64,000 nucleotides of DNA from Chitinophagaceae bacterium LGM1 (GCA_018604165.1 CP075895.1:2165001-2229000); one strand, 5' to 3'; counted from the stretch's first letter, positions 1 through 9,020 are shown. Notes: generated by a model not told the origin, from the letters alone. A program made the numbers and translations.

Positions 1-534
1 GTGAGCTAATAAAAAAACCATACTAACCAATCCTGTATTCATCTTCACAAAGAAACACAGCAACAGATTGATGATTATCATAGAAAAATGATATGCATTG
101 GGCTGCTGGTAACTTCTGAACATCCAGAAATATATAAATACCGTGAGCACCCAAGCCAAATCACTACCATGATTAGTGCTCATAAGTAACACCATGCCCA
201 CAACCATCAATAATGCAATAAACTTATCGACCGATTGCAGCAAATGTGTTTTGAAAATGCAATAGAAATTATAAATCAGAAATACATCAAATAAAATAAA
301 GACCCATTTACTGATACCTAACCCCATACGGGTAGACAGAAATCCTAATGGGCCGTAATTATAGATTATATCTTTCCCCCAGTTCCAGTGATGCTGCAAG
401 GCATAGTTCAGGGTCATTTGCCATGATACATCTAAACCTAACCAAGATGGCCCACTATCTGTTAATGCAGGGTATACAACAAAAGGATATGTAAAGCAAA
501 ATAATGACAGAATGGCTGCCACTATTTTCAGCAT
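1..534 (-). CDS. Integral membrane protein, C-terminus cut off by window edge
   Basis: An open frame runs on the minus strand from an ATG at 532-534 to base 1 without a stop, giving 178 residues of a longer protein. The N-terminus is a hydrophobic signal-anchor (MLKIVAAILSLFCF), followed by a soluble stretch with a YGPLGFL motif and several further hydrophobic segments. The composition and the YGPLGFL motif recall uncharacterised multi-pass membrane proteins of the glycosyltransferase/O-antigen type, but I cannot assign a family. It lies upstream in the window of a sugar-nucleotide epimerase on the same strand, 90 bases away, so a surface-polysaccharide role is possible but only inferred. Confidence 0.6.
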   Translation of the reverse strand, partial: MLKIVAAILSLFCFTYPFVVYPALTDSGPSWLGLDVSWQMTLNYALQHHWNWGKDIIYNYGPLGFLSTRMGLGISKWVFILFDVFLIYNFYCIFKTHLLQSVDKFIALLMVVGMVLLMSTNHGSDLAWVLTVFIYFWMFRSYQQPNAYHFSMIIINLLLCFFVKMNTGLVSMVFLLAH

Positions 535-624
535 TGTTTGTTGGGAAGGTTTACTAAACACGTGGCTAAATTAATGTTATATTTCGTATTGTGCTTATGT
601 AATAGACGAAACTAAGAACACTTG

Positions 625-1686
625 TTACATCAACAATGGTTTTAAAGCCTGTTCATTAGCTTTAATCCAAGTATATATATCTGCAAAAATATCTTTAGCT
701 GTTTTTTCAGGCTTCCAGCCTATCTCCTGTTCTATCTTGCTATTATCAGATATATAAATCCTCAAATCGGCAGGGCGGTTTTCTTTCACACTTGCCATTT
801 CTATAGTGTTGCCCGTTATCTCACTACATATCTGTGTCATTTCTTGTAGCGATGCAGAACCTGCTACACCACCACCAGCATTATATACCTTACCGATGAA
901 CTTATCTACCTGGTGTATCTGTATATCTACCAGTCTTATCAGGTCGTCTATATGCAGCATATCGCGCACCTGCTTGCCTGTACCGCCATAGCCAATATAG
1001 CCTAGTCCCTTCTGCCAATAATGTCGCGCCATCCATAGGGTTACTACGCCCTGGTCTGTCTTGCCCATTTGGCGAGGCCCGGCTATTACACCAAAGCGTG
1101 TTACGGCAGCTTGTAATCCATAAAACTCGCTATACTCTTTTATCAGGTATTCGGCTGCCAATTTGGTTGTACCGTAAAAAGAACGGGCAGCATCCAGCGA
1201 CAAGGCTTCTGATATACCTTTTGAGCTGATGCCAGCAATGGCTTGCTTATCGGTAAACGAAAAACGAGTAGCTTCTTCTATATAGTCTGCATTCTCTATC
1301 AGGCTGATGGGATATACACGGCTGGTAGAAAGAAATATCAGCTTCGCCTTATGTTTGATGCAAGCATTGAAGCAGTTGATAGAACCTACTAAATTGTTAT
1401 TAATTACATAGTTTGGCGAACCATCCAGTCCACTCATAACAGAAGGCTCTGCAGATGCTTCAATCATACAATCAAACGCACCTAATTGTTCCAAGTCTTC
1501 AGGGTTACGTATATCGCCATGTACAAATTCAATACCTAACTGCTTAAAATCCAGCAAGTTCAATTCTGAACCTCTACGCTTCAGGTTATCGAATATTACA
1601 AATGAGTAGGCAGGATATTTTTCCTTCAGCCTTATAGCGAGATTAGACCCTACAAAGCCTGCACCACCTGTTATCAATATTTTCAT
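625..1686 (-). CDS. NAD-dependent sugar-nucleotide epimerase/dehydratase (CDP-paratose 2-epimerase-like)
   Basis: A 353-residue extended short-chain dehydrogenase. The N-terminus has the Rossmann motif GGAGFVGS (residues 7-14), an Asp ending the second strand (FDN), a TSRVY segment and the catalytic YGTTK (YxxxK) in the middle. The remark EASAEPSV and the late RDMLHIDDL and YNAGGG segments resemble CDP-paratose/CDP-tyvelose 2-epimerases more than UDP-glucose epimerases. The likely role is making a deoxy- or branched sugar nucleotide for a surface glycan. No other nucleotide-sugar genes are visible nearby except the truncated membrane protein after it, so the exact substrate is uncertain. Confidence 0.8.
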   Translation of the reverse strand: MKILITGGAGFVGSNLAIRLKEKYPAYSFVIFDNLKRRGSELNLLDFKQLGIEFVHGDIRNPEDLEQLGAFDCMIEASAEPSVMSGLDGSPNYVINNNLVGSINCFNACIKHKAKLIFLSTSRVYPISLIENADYIEEATRFSFTDKQAIAGISSKGISEALSLDAARSFYGTTKLAAEYLIKEYSEFYGLQAAVTRFGVIAGPRQMGKTDQGVVTLWMARHYWQKGLGYIGYGGTGKQVRDMLHIDDLIRLVDIQIHQVDKFIGKVYNAGGGVAGSASLQEMTQICSEITGNTIEMASVKENRPADLRIYISDNSKIEQEIGWKPEKTAKDIFADIYTWIKANEQALKPLLM

Positions 1687-1754
1687 GCGCTAATTTGTAT
1701 TAAATAAAGCGCAAAGCTACTCGTTTTAGAGTAATCTGCTAACACCAACTAGCA

Positions 1755-4274
1755 TTACCATTCAGCCCCTTTATCGCCACTACTGATGCCAACAGCAGCA
1801 GTGGGGTCTATGCCTATGCGTATGCCATACGATTGCTGGTTGAGGTTGTTCCAAGAATACACAAAATCTACCCGCAAAAAACGCAATGCTTTGTAGCCCA
1901 GATTGTCTATACCGCCAAATGCTTCTATGTAGTAGTTATTCGCGTTTACAAAAAATGTATTCGTACCTGTTACCAGATACCACCTCGCCTGCCTCAGCAA
2001 TGGTATCTTGTTAGTAAGCAGTCCTTTCAGGTAATATTCCAAGTGAAGTTCTGCATATAATCGTTCGGTATTGCTATACTTGTAGTAAGTAGCTAACTGA
2101 AAGCTGTTGAGATACGGAGCAGCCAACAGCAACTGGTTATCTGCCAGATGCATCATATCAGGCAGGCTTACATATTTATCATTCAGAAAACCGCCTGCTG
2201 CTATTTTATACGATATGCTGCCCATCAACTTCAGGTTCATATCATCTTCTATACTCACACGCCATTTATCAAAATCGGCAACGCTATTGGCTATACCTGC
2301 TATGGCTTTTGTATAGTTCAGCCTGAAGAGTGGCATATTGCTACGGTTGGCTACTTTATAGTCGGGGTATAGCGTATAGGTATATCCCGGCCTGTATGCT
2401 ATGCCTACGCTTAGTATCGCCGCATCGTGCTCTACCCACTTCAATCCTTTCAGTGGTGCAGGTGTATTATCAGTCAGTTGCGATTCTTTTGCCCAAGTAA
2501 ACGCAGTTGTATTTTCTACAGGCAACCTACGCTGATAATCAGCTTTCAAACCGAACGATAAGCCATTGCCAAAGCTTTGATTATAGTTGATAGCACCACC
2601 CATGCGCTCGTATAGCTTCATGTGGTTTTGTCCTTTTACCAACGTGGTATAGGTGTTATACAACGGCGTTACTGTACTCTGGCTATTGAACTGGAAAATG
2701 TATTTACCACCCTCTACGCCTACACTCCAATACCTGCCTATCCATTTCCTGTCGCGCTTGGTGTAGGTGAGCCTTGCCATGGTGTTGAAATGTGTATTGC
2801 TGAAACCATACCGTGCTGCCAGTTTACCACTCAGGTATTGCGATGTATCTATGTTATGCGTCCACCACAGCTTGGGCGATACATTGATGCCTTCTACAGA
2901 GTTGTAATTTACCAGCCCGCTGAGTAATGAATTAGTGTTGAAACGGTGTTTATATTCTTTTGTACTAAAGCTATACCCTTCCATTATCAGCGAACCGGGT
3001 TTAAATTTATTTCGCTTGCGGCGCATACTATCTCTGTATGCAGGGTTTTCATTTTTCACCCGCATACTGTCTTTTTGTTGATAGTCTTTTACCTCTGCTT
3101 CGTTTAGCGGCACTGGGCGATTGCTTGTCCAGTAGCTGGTATCTTTTTTATTGGCATCTGCCAGGTAGCTGCTGTTAATTTTGTTGCTGAACATGGTATC
3201 GGGTATATTGCCATTTACTTCCTGCTTGTTGTAGATGGTAACAAAATAGCCCGATATATCGAACCCGAATATTTTGATGACAGGGTACAACACCTGATTT
3301 TTAATAACCCATGTATCTTTTTTTAAAGGCAGGTGCAGTTGCTCTACACGTAGTGTATCTAACAATTCCAGATTGGCTTTTTGTGTTACAAACAGGTCAA
3401 GGCTGTGTATAGCCCAGTCGTCTTCTACTATATACACATAGCCCTCAAACAAAGGCTCGTACAGGCGTTTGGGTGTTACTTTTATTTTATCTACTACATA
3501 ACCGTTCTCTCTGAATTCGCCTTCGTATTTGTACTTGTAATACAACAGTGCATTTTCGCTGACGGGTGATATAAACCCTCGTGGGTTGATGCCCTGAAAC
3601 ACATTCACATTGTTTTCGTAAAAGGTAACGATGGGTGGCATTTTCGACAGGCCGAGCCCGTTAGGGTCGCCACTCTCGCGTACTGCTTTGATGATGGTAC
3701 GCTCTTTATTGCCTTTAGCATAGTAGAGTGCTTCTTCCTCGCACAAATACAATATACCTTTACCTGTACTGTCAACACCCAAATCTTCTTTCTCTATTTT
3801 CTGCCCCATTAGGCGTTTGGGTGTTTTGCGTGTGCCCAGCAAGCCTTTCAGGTATATCTCGCTTTGGAAAGATTTTACCTGCTCTAAGTGAAACTTACGC
3901 CGCTTGATGGTTTTACGGATGATGGCATAAGCAGGGTCTTCAGCATTAGCTTTCACCACAAAGTCTTTCATTTGCAGAGATTGCTCCTTCAGCGAGAAGT
4001 TGTAAGTAACCGTTTCACTCCCCTTTATAGTAACACTATACACTGCTGGTTGAAAACCCATAAACTGCGCTGTAACTTTGTAACTACCTGCTTGCAGGTT
4101 TAGTACATATTCCCCTTCCGCATTAGCGGCAGTACCCGTAGTAGTAGCTTGTATATATACCGTAGCAAAAGGCAAAGGTTCGCCTTTTTCATCTTTTACC
4201 GTTCCTTTCAACACACCCGCAAGGGCTATATATGGCAGCAAGAGCGTAACAAGCAGGTATAGTTTTTTCTTCAT
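1755..4274 (-). CDS. DUF5686 family outer-membrane protein with carboxypeptidase-regulatory-like domain
   Basis: An 839-residue exported protein. After a signal peptide (MKKKLYLLVTLLLPYIALA) comes a carboxypeptidase-D regulatory-like beta-sandwich, about residues 20-100 (GVLKGTVKDEKGEPLPFATV). The remaining part matches the DUF5686 layout: AYAIIRKTIKRRKFH, then a long region of alternating strands rich in aromatic residues, and a C-terminus that looks like an outer-membrane barrel (VDFVYSWNNL). Proteins of this design are very common in Bacteroidota and are thought to sit in the outer membrane; their function is unknown. It stands alone, with a 90-base gap to the nucleoside kinase upstream. 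Confidence 0.85.
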   Translation of the reverse strand: MKKKLYLLVTLLLPYIALAGVLKGTVKDEKGEPLPFATVYIQATTTGTAANAEGEYVLNLQAGSYKVTAQFMGFQPAVYSVTIKGSETVTYNFSLKEQSLQMKDFVVKANAEDPAYAIIRKTIKRRKFHLEQVKSFQSEIYLKGLLGTRKTPKRLMGQKIEKEDLGVDSTGKGILYLCEEEALYYAKGNKERTIIKAVRESGDPNGLGLSKMPPIVTFYENNVNVFQGINPRGFISPVSENALLYYKYKYEGEFRENGYVVDKIKVTPKRLYEPLFEGYVYIVEDDWAIHSLDLFVTQKANLELLDTLRVEQLHLPLKKDTWVIKNQVLYPVIKIFGFDISGYFVTIYNKQEVNGNIPDTMFSNKINSSYLADANKKDTSYWTSNRPVPLNEAEVKDYQQKDSMRVKNENPAYRDSMRRKRNKFKPGSLIMEGYSFSTKEYKHRFNTNSLLSGLVNYNSVEGINVSPKLWWTHNIDTSQYLSGKLAARYGFSNTHFNTMARLTYTKRDRKWIGRYWSVGVEGGKYIFQFNSQSTVTPLYNTYTTLVKGQNHMKLYERMGGAINYNQSFGNGLSFGLKADYQRRLPVENTTAFTWAKESQLTDNTPAPLKGLKWVEHDAAILSVGIAYRPGYTYTLYPDYKVANRSNMPLFRLNYTKAIAGIANSVADFDKWRVSIEDDMNLKLMGSISYKIAAGGFLNDKYVSLPDMMHLADNQLLLAAPYLNSFQLATYYKYSNTERLYAELHLEYYLKGLLTNKIPLLRQARWYLVTGTNTFFVNANNYYIEAFGGIDNLGYKALRFLRVDFVYSWNNLNQQSYGIRIGIDPTAAVGISSGDKGAEW

Positions 4275-4364
4275 GCAGGCTGTAGTTTGGCGTATTTATC
4301 GGCAATATATACACGTATCTCATTCCTTACATCGGAATGAGCAGCTAAAAGTTACAAGATTTTG

Positions 4365-5000
4365 CTAAAAAAGCCCGTTTATCTGGGCATCTATTCGGCG
4401 CACTACTTCGGCAAAGTCCTCATCATTCTCTGCAAAGTTGCTCTTATCAACATCTATAATCAGCAGCGGGCCATCGTTATACTGGTCTATCCACTTATTG
4501 TAAAACTCGTTAAGGCGTTTCAGATAATCGAGTCTGATGTTTTCTTCATATTCCCTGCCGCGCTTCTGTATCTGGTCTACAAGCGCAGGTATAGATGCTT
4601 TGAGGTAAATAAGCAGGTCGGGCGGGTTCACCATTTTCTTCAATGTGGCAAAGAGCGATGAATAGTTTTCAAAATCGCGTTTGGTCATCAGCCCCATCTC
4701 GTACAGGTTGGGGGCAAAGATGTAGGCATCCTCGTAAATAGTGCGGTCTTGTATCACGCTCTTTTTGCCATTGCGTATCTCTAAGTGTTGACGCAAACGG
4801 TTGTTGAGGAAATACACTTGCAGGTTGAACGACCAACGATGCATGTCTTCATAAAAATCTACGAGGTACGGATTATGGTCAACATCTTCAAAATGCGGTT
4901 CCCACTTAAAGTGCTTCGCCAGCTTGGTAGTAAGCGTGGTTTTGCCCGAGCCTATATTGCCCGCTACCGCTATGTGTTTGATTGTATTTTTTTGCGCCAT
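4365..5000 (-). CDS. Deoxynucleoside kinase
   Basis: A 211-residue P-loop kinase that phosphorylates deoxynucleosides in nucleotide salvage. The Walker A loop is GNIGSGKTT at about residues 14-22, the conserved substrate-binding acidic stretch is FEDVDHNPYL, and the DRS/DRT-type motif is QDRTIYEDAYIFA. An ERGREYE-like lid region (KRGREYEENI) follows. Length and motif order fit the bacterial dAK/dGK family well. The base specificity cannot be read from sequence. The gene follows trpS on the same strand after a hairpin terminator, so it probably has its own promoter. Confidence 0.88.
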   Translation of the reverse strand: MAQKNTIKHIAVAGNIGSGKTTLTTKLAKHFKWEPHFEDVDHNPYLVDFYEDMHRWSFNLQVYFLNNRLRQHLEIRNGKKSVIQDRTIYEDAYIFAPNLYEMGLMTKRDFENYSSLFATLKKMVNPPDLLIYLKASIPALVDQIQKRGREYEENIRLDYLKRLNEFYNKWIDQYNDGPLLIIDVDKSNFAENDEDFAEVVRRIDAQINGLF

Positions 5001-5053
5001 AATCTCCGCAACAGCGAAATTGTTCTACAAGATATAAATACCTGCTATAAAAA

Positions 5054-5080
5054 TAACCCTCTCGGGGCAAGAGGGCTGTT
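5054..5080 (-). terminator. Hairpin terminator after trpS
   Basis: Just beyond the trpS stop, arms CCCTCT (5057-5062) and AGAGGG (5070-5075) pair around a 7-base loop. On the minus strand the hairpin is followed by a T-rich tract (TTATTTTTAT), as in a rho-independent terminator. Confidence 0.65.
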
Positions 5081-5087
5081 TTTTATC

Positions 5088-6086
5088 TTAATAGTAATGT
5101 ATCCCTATCCGTTTTCTGGCTTCCGCAATGGTGGCAGATGCACTGGCTCTTGCTTTTTCAGCGCCCTCTTTCAGTATTTTTTGTATCTGGCTTTCGTCTT
5201 TTTGCAGGTCGGCGGCTTTTTCGCGTATGGGAGCTATAAACCTGACCATATCCTCAGCCAGCTGCTTCTTCATATCGCCATAGCGGATGCTGCACTCGTT
5301 GTATGCTTTCTTGTAGCTACCCACCGTTTCAGTACTCGACACCAAACTCATCAACTGAAATATGTTTTGGATGTAATCAGGCATTTCGCTGTTAGGCTCT
5401 GTCGGGCCGCTATCGGTTTTTGCCTTCATCACTTTTTTGCGGATGACATCATCATTATCTGCCAGATAGAGGGTTGAGTTGATGTTTTCGCTCTTGCTCA
5501 TCTTTCCTGTACCATCAAGGCTCGGCACTTTTATCAGGCTATCGCCATAATTGAAAGGATATGGCTCCGGAAAAAACTCACCATAACGCCCGTTGAAGCG
5601 ATTAGCAAAATTGCGTGCCATCTCTACGTGCTGCTCCTGGTCTTTGCCAACGGGTACTTTTACAGCACGGTGTATCAGTATATCCGCTGTCATCAGCACT
5701 GGGTAGGTAAGCAAGCCTGCATTTACATTGTCGGGCTGGGTGCGTACTTTATCTTTAAACGTAGGTACTTTTTCCAACTCGCCTTTGTACGCCAGCATAT
5801 TCAGCATCAGGTACAGTTCGGGTATTTCGGGCAAATCGCTCTGTGCATACAGGGCTACTTTTTCTGGGTCGAGCCCGCAAGCCACGTTTTCTGCCACTAC
5901 ACGATACACATTGCCACGCAAATCTTTCGGGTCGGGGTGGGTAGTCAGCGAGTGGTAGTCTGCCACAAAAAAGAAACAGTTGAAATCGTCTTGCATACGC
6001 ACATAGTTGCGCATAGCACCGAAATAATTGCCAAGGTGCAAGAAGCCCGTAGAACGGATACCACTAACTACAATCTCTTTACTCAT
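5088..6086 (-). CDS. trpS: Tryptophanyl-tRNA synthetase
   Basis: Class I aminoacyl-tRNA synthetase charging tRNA-Trp. The HIGH-like signature is FLHLGNYFGA near the N-terminus and the KMSKS loop is intact (GKMSKSENI). The middle PVLMTADILIHRA and VGKDQEQHVEMAR segments are typical of bacterial TrpS. I chose the ATG at 6084-6086 (MSKEIVVSG), which places the family's usual N-terminal strand right at the start; an in-frame ATG four codons upstream (6098) is the alternative. Length of 332 residues is normal. The gene is separated from the upstream BlaR1-like gene by a strong terminator. Confidence 0.95.
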   Translation of the reverse strand: MSKEIVVSGIRSTGFLHLGNYFGAMRNYVRMQDDFNCFFFVADYHSLTTHPDPKDLRGNVYRVVAENVACGLDPEKVALYAQSDLPEIPELYLMLNMLAYKGELEKVPTFKDKVRTQPDNVNAGLLTYPVLMTADILIHRAVKVPVGKDQEQHVEMARNFANRFNGRYGEFFPEPYPFNYGDSLIKVPSLDGTGKMSKSENINSTLYLADNDDVIRKKVMKAKTDSGPTEPNSEMPDYIQNIFQLMSLVSSTETVGSYKKAYNECSIRYGDMKKQLAEDMVRFIAPIREKAADLQKDESQIQKILKEGAEKARASASATIAEARKRIGIHYY

Positions 6087-6110
6087 AACGGGCTGCAAGA
6101 TACAAAAAGA

Positions 6111-6136
6111 AAAATCCTCTCGAGAGAGAGGATTTT
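6111..6136. terminator. Bidirectional-looking hairpin terminator
   Basis: Perfect 11-base arms AAAATCCTCTC (6111-6121) and GAGAGGATTTT (6126-6136) with a GAGA loop. It lies just after the BlaR1-like gene and before trpS, both on the minus strand, and ends in a T run in either direction. Confidence 0.75.
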
Positions 6137-6155
6137 TTAATGCTGTTTGTACTTG

Positions 6156-7667
6156 TTACTTTCTTTTATTCTGTTCTTTTTTGATACGTTCCATTTCAGC
6201 CTCTACTTCTTGTTGCTGTTTTAGTAGTGCTTGTTGTTGCTTCTCTAACTCTATTTTATGTTTTGAAAGTTCTATCTGATGCTTATTCAAGTCTTTTTCA
6301 AGATTGGCTAATTGTGTTTTTTGTAATGCATCATAATAAGATGACATTGTTTCCAATTCTTTTTGATTTGATTTCAACTTCCCCTTGTTTGATTTTGTTG
6401 TTACAATTTCTATTGGCTTGGCATCTGACACTTCAAATCTTGCAGAAGGGTGAATTACATCCATAGCTAGCTTAGCATCTTCTATTTTATAGTCAAAAGT
6501 ATATGGAGGCACACTATCCGGTAGCCTAAAAACAATCGGCAATATCATTTCAACAGCTACTTTTTTACCATTTTTTTCAGCAGGTATCCAGCTATTCATT
6601 TGCTTCACTACGCGTACTGCTTCGTTAGACAATATTGGATGTACTTTTTTTGACTTCACATTTACATCTCTCACTTTCCCATTTTCGTCAACAACAAACC
6701 CAATATTTACTTTCCCCTCAATATTGCTATCTATTGCTTCTTGAGGGTATTTTATCGTTTTTGCAATAAAGTCATCATAATCCCCTTTATACATCGGCAT
6801 CTTATCTACTTCCGTAGCTTTCATTACTTCCCACTTCTTCGCCTTACAACTCTGCAATGCCACAATATTAAATATCATAATACCTGTAGCCATTAATGCT
6901 GCCACACCAAACACAATAGCCATAGGGCTTTTTCTTTTTTTCAGCATCCTGATTCTTCTTTTTAAAGGGTGAATATTAAATGAATGTGTAAACGGTAGTG
7001 TGCATGTGCTGAATGTATTTGCCAGCAACAATTCTCCATAGGTTTTCGCATCAACATCTATCGCCGCATCTGCCTGAAACTCGTGTACCTGCCTCAGTTC
7101 TTTTTTGATGGCATACAAAAACAGATTTGGCCATAGCATGCATTGCAGCAGGTTGATGAACAACAAATCGGCAGAGTGGCGCATACGCAAGTGTGCGGCT
7201 TCGTGCTGCACAATGGTTTCATGTACACCCGTATCTGGCAGTACTATGTATTTGCCCCAACTACCCGGACCATAGCCGGTATTCAGCAGCAGTGTATAAT
7301 CTCCAAATGATTGTTGTTCGCTTCGCTTTGCCATCCGTTGCAGCCTTATGTATTTGATAGCCATTACCACAAAAAATATTACTGCTACCATACTATATAT
7401 TATGACCGCAACATCAATTGTATTATCTACCTGCGGGGCTATCTCGCCACCCACCGTTATCTCAGGCAGGCGAAAATTCATCACTTCATTATCCTGCCAA
7501 TAGCCTGCAAACGATGGTATTTTAATAAATGGTATCAGCATCGGCAGTACTGATGCCAGCAACAGATACAACCTGTTGAAACTGTGTATAGGGCGGTTGC
7601 GTAAAAACAGTATGTATATCACATACAAAATGCCCGTGTAGCTGATGACTTGTGCGATGTACAGCAT
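6156..7667 (-). CDS. BlaR1-type M56 metallopeptidase with C-terminal TonB-like domain
   Basis: A 503-residue membrane protein. The N-terminal part has several transmembrane helices and the M56 zinc-peptidase motif HEAAH at residues 155-159. It is followed by a helix around 250-270 and a TonB C-terminal-like domain (about 300-385: YPQEAIDSNIEGKVNIGFVV). The last 60 residues are a Gln/Lys-rich coiled coil. M56 proteins of this kind partner with BlaI-type repressors: the signal activates the peptidase and repression is lifted. There is no penicillin-binding sensor domain, so the signal is unlikely to be a beta-lactam bound in the classical BlaR1 way. The gene lies 5 bases after blaI and is presumably cotranscribed. 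Confidence 0.87.
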   Translation of the reverse strand: MLYIAQVISYTGILYVIYILFLRNRPIHSFNRLYLLLASVLPMLIPFIKIPSFAGYWQDNEVMNFRLPEITVGGEIAPQVDNTIDVAVIIYSMVAVIFFVVMAIKYIRLQRMAKRSEQQSFGDYTLLLNTGYGPGSWGKYIVLPDTGVHETIVQHEAAHLRMRHSADLLFINLLQCMLWPNLFLYAIKKELRQVHEFQADAAIDVDAKTYGELLLANTFSTCTLPFTHSFNIHPLKRRIRMLKKRKSPMAIVFGVAALMATGIMIFNIVALQSCKAKKWEVMKATEVDKMPMYKGDYDDFIAKTIKYPQEAIDSNIEGKVNIGFVVDENGKVRDVNVKSKKVHPILSNEAVRVVKQMNSWIPAEKNGKKVAVEMILPIVFRLPDSVPPYTFDYKIEDAKLAMDVIHPSARFEVSDAKPIEIVTTKSNKGKLKSNQKELETMSSYYDALQKTQLANLEKDLNKHQIELSKHKIELEKQQQALLKQQQEVEAEMERIKKEQNKRK

Positions 7668-7672
7668 GGTTA

Positions 7673-8053
7673 TTATTTTTTATCGGGTGATTGTTTTAAT
7701 TCTTTCAATATGGCTTCGAGGTCTTGTACGGTGATGTCTTTTTCCTGTGCAAAGAATGAAAGCATACCTGCATACGAACCATCGAAGTATTTAGATACAA
7801 ATTGTTTCATTGTTTTTTTGCTATACTCATCTTTCTGCACCAACGGGTAATATCTATTCGATTTGCCAAACGACTCATAGCCTACAAAACCTTTGTCGCA
7901 TAGTATCTTGATGATGGTACTAACGGTATTGTAGTGCGGCTTAGGGGCTGGCAGCAAGTCAACAATGTCTTTTACAAATGCCTGTTCCAATTGCCACAAT
8001 GCCTGCATGATTTCTTCTTCTGCTTTTGTAAGTACTTTTTGCGGTGTTTTCAT
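7673..8053 (-). CDS. BlaI/MecI/CopY family transcriptional repressor
   Basis: A 126-residue winged-helix repressor. The N-terminus (LTKAEEEIMQALWQLEQAFVKDIVDLL) is the family's helix-turn-helix region, and YNTVSTIIKILCDKGFV is the recognition helix and wing. The C-terminal half is the dimerisation/cleavage domain. It is the first gene of an operon with the M56 peptidase, and three regularly spaced palindromes immediately upstream of its start are the likely operators, so it probably represses itself. The regulated target beyond this operon is not visible. Confidence 0.92.
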   Translation of the reverse strand: MKTPQKVLTKAEEEIMQALWQLEQAFVKDIVDLLPAPKPHYNTVSTIIKILCDKGFVGYESFGKSNRYYPLVQKDEYSKKTMKQFVSKYFDGSYAGMLSFFAQEKDITVQDLEAILKELKQSPDKK

Positions 8054-8061
8054 ACCTATTA

Positions 8062-8115
8062 ACTAATGTTTTAGTAAATCTACTAATCATTTAGTTTTTA
8101 AACTAATTTTTTAGT
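8062..8115. promoter_or_regulatory. Three phased ACTAATnnTTTAGT operators upstream of blaI
   Basis: Three copies of the 14-base palindrome ACTAATnnTTTAGT lie at 8062-8075, 8082-8095 and 8102-8115. Their starts are exactly 20 bases apart, about two helical turns, so dimers would bind the same face. Only the two central bases differ between copies (GT, CA, TT). They lie 9-62 bases upstream of the BlaI-like start codon, the expected place for autoregulation. The assignment to BlaI is inferred from position. Confidence 0.82.
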
Positions 8116-8160
8116 TAAAATTATTTTTATTTACCTGTTAATGACAATTCAGATATTTAA

Positions 8161-8176
8161 TTTAGATTTGTCTAAA
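8161..8176 (+). promoter_or_regulatory. -7 element overlapping a palindrome upstream of the ZIP transporter
   Basis: TAGATTTG at 8163-8170 fits the Bacteroidota -7 consensus TAnnTTTG, 26 bases before the transporter start. It sits inside the palindrome TTTAGA-TTTG-TCTAAA (8161-8176), which could be a metalloregulator operator. No clear -33 TTG was seen. Confidence 0.45.
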
Positions 8177-8195
8177 ATTTGTTTTAGGCATAAAA

Positions 8196-9020
8196 ATGGA
8201 GGCTTTAACACAGTTCTTTATCAACATAGGTCCTGTATACAGCGCGCTGATAGCCACCATCTTTACATGGCTGGTAACGGCTGCAGGTGCATCGCTGGTG
8301 TTCTTTTTCAAAACCATGCACCGTGGTGTACTCGATACCATGTTGGGCTTTACAGGTGGTGTAATGGTAGCTGCCAGCTTCTGGAGTTTGCTTGCTCCGT
8401 CTATCGAAATGTCTGAACGCCTGTTTCCTACCATGAAGTGGATGCCTGCCGCAGTAGGTTTTCTGGCAGGTGCCATGTTCATCTTTATACTCGACAGGTT
8501 TACCCCCCACCTGCACATCAATTTTGGTGTAGAAGAAAGCGAGGGTGTGAAAACAAAACTGCACCGCACTACCCTGCTGATACTTGCCATAACGCTGCAC
8601 AATATACCTGAGGGCTTGGCAGTAGGTGTAATATTTGGCGCGGCAGCAGAGGGGATGCCCGATGCTACCATTGCAGGTGCTATAGCTTTAGCCATCGGTA
8701 TCGGTATCCAGAATTTTCCTGAGGGTATTGCTGTGGCTATGCCATTGCGCAGGCATGGCGTAAGCCGATTAAAAAGTTTCTGGTACGGACAGCTATCTGC
8801 CATCGTAGAGCCTGTGGCTGGTGTGTTGGGCGCGTTGGCAGTAATATATATTCAACCTGTCTTACCATTCGCACTGGCATTTGCGGCGGGTGCTATGATA
8901 TTTGTAGTAGTAGAAGAAGTAATACCCGAAACACAGCGAGATAAATACACCGACCTGTCGGTACTCGGCTTCATTGGTGGCTTTGTGGTGATGATGATAC
9001 TGGATGTGGCGTTGGGTTGA
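8196..9020 (+). CDS. ZIP family divalent metal transporter (ZupT-like)
   Basis: A 274-residue polytopic membrane protein. The two diagnostic metal-binding helices are present: HNIPEGLAVG and QNFPEGIAVAMP. A third, late helix holds the EE pair (FVVVEEVIPE). Between helices 3 and 4 lies a cytoplasmic loop. The family imports zinc, iron or manganese. The gene is transcribed away from blaI, and its own palindrome-overlapped promoter suggests metal-dependent control. Length and motif order are normal for bacterial ZIP proteins of the GufA/ZupT branch. Confidence 0.92.
   Translation: MEALTQFFINIGPVYSALIATIFTWLVTAAGASLVFFFKTMHRGVLDTMLGFTGGVMVAASFWSLLAPSIEMSERLFPTMKWMPAAVGFLAGAMFIFILDRFTPHLHINFGVEESEGVKTKLHRTTLLILAITLHNIPEGLAVGVIFGAAAEGMPDATIAGAIALAIGIGIQNFPEGIAVAMPLRRHGVSRLKSFWYGQLSAIVEPVAGVLGALAVIYIQPVLPFALAFAAGAMIFVVVEEVIPETQRDKYTDLSVLGFIGGFVVMMILDVALG

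Noticed and set aside
8162-8803. A 213-codon minus-strand frame opposite the ZIP transporter
   Set aside because: Overlaps the transporter's conserved HNIPEG/QNFPEG helices; Pro/Ser/Ala-rich and without family features.
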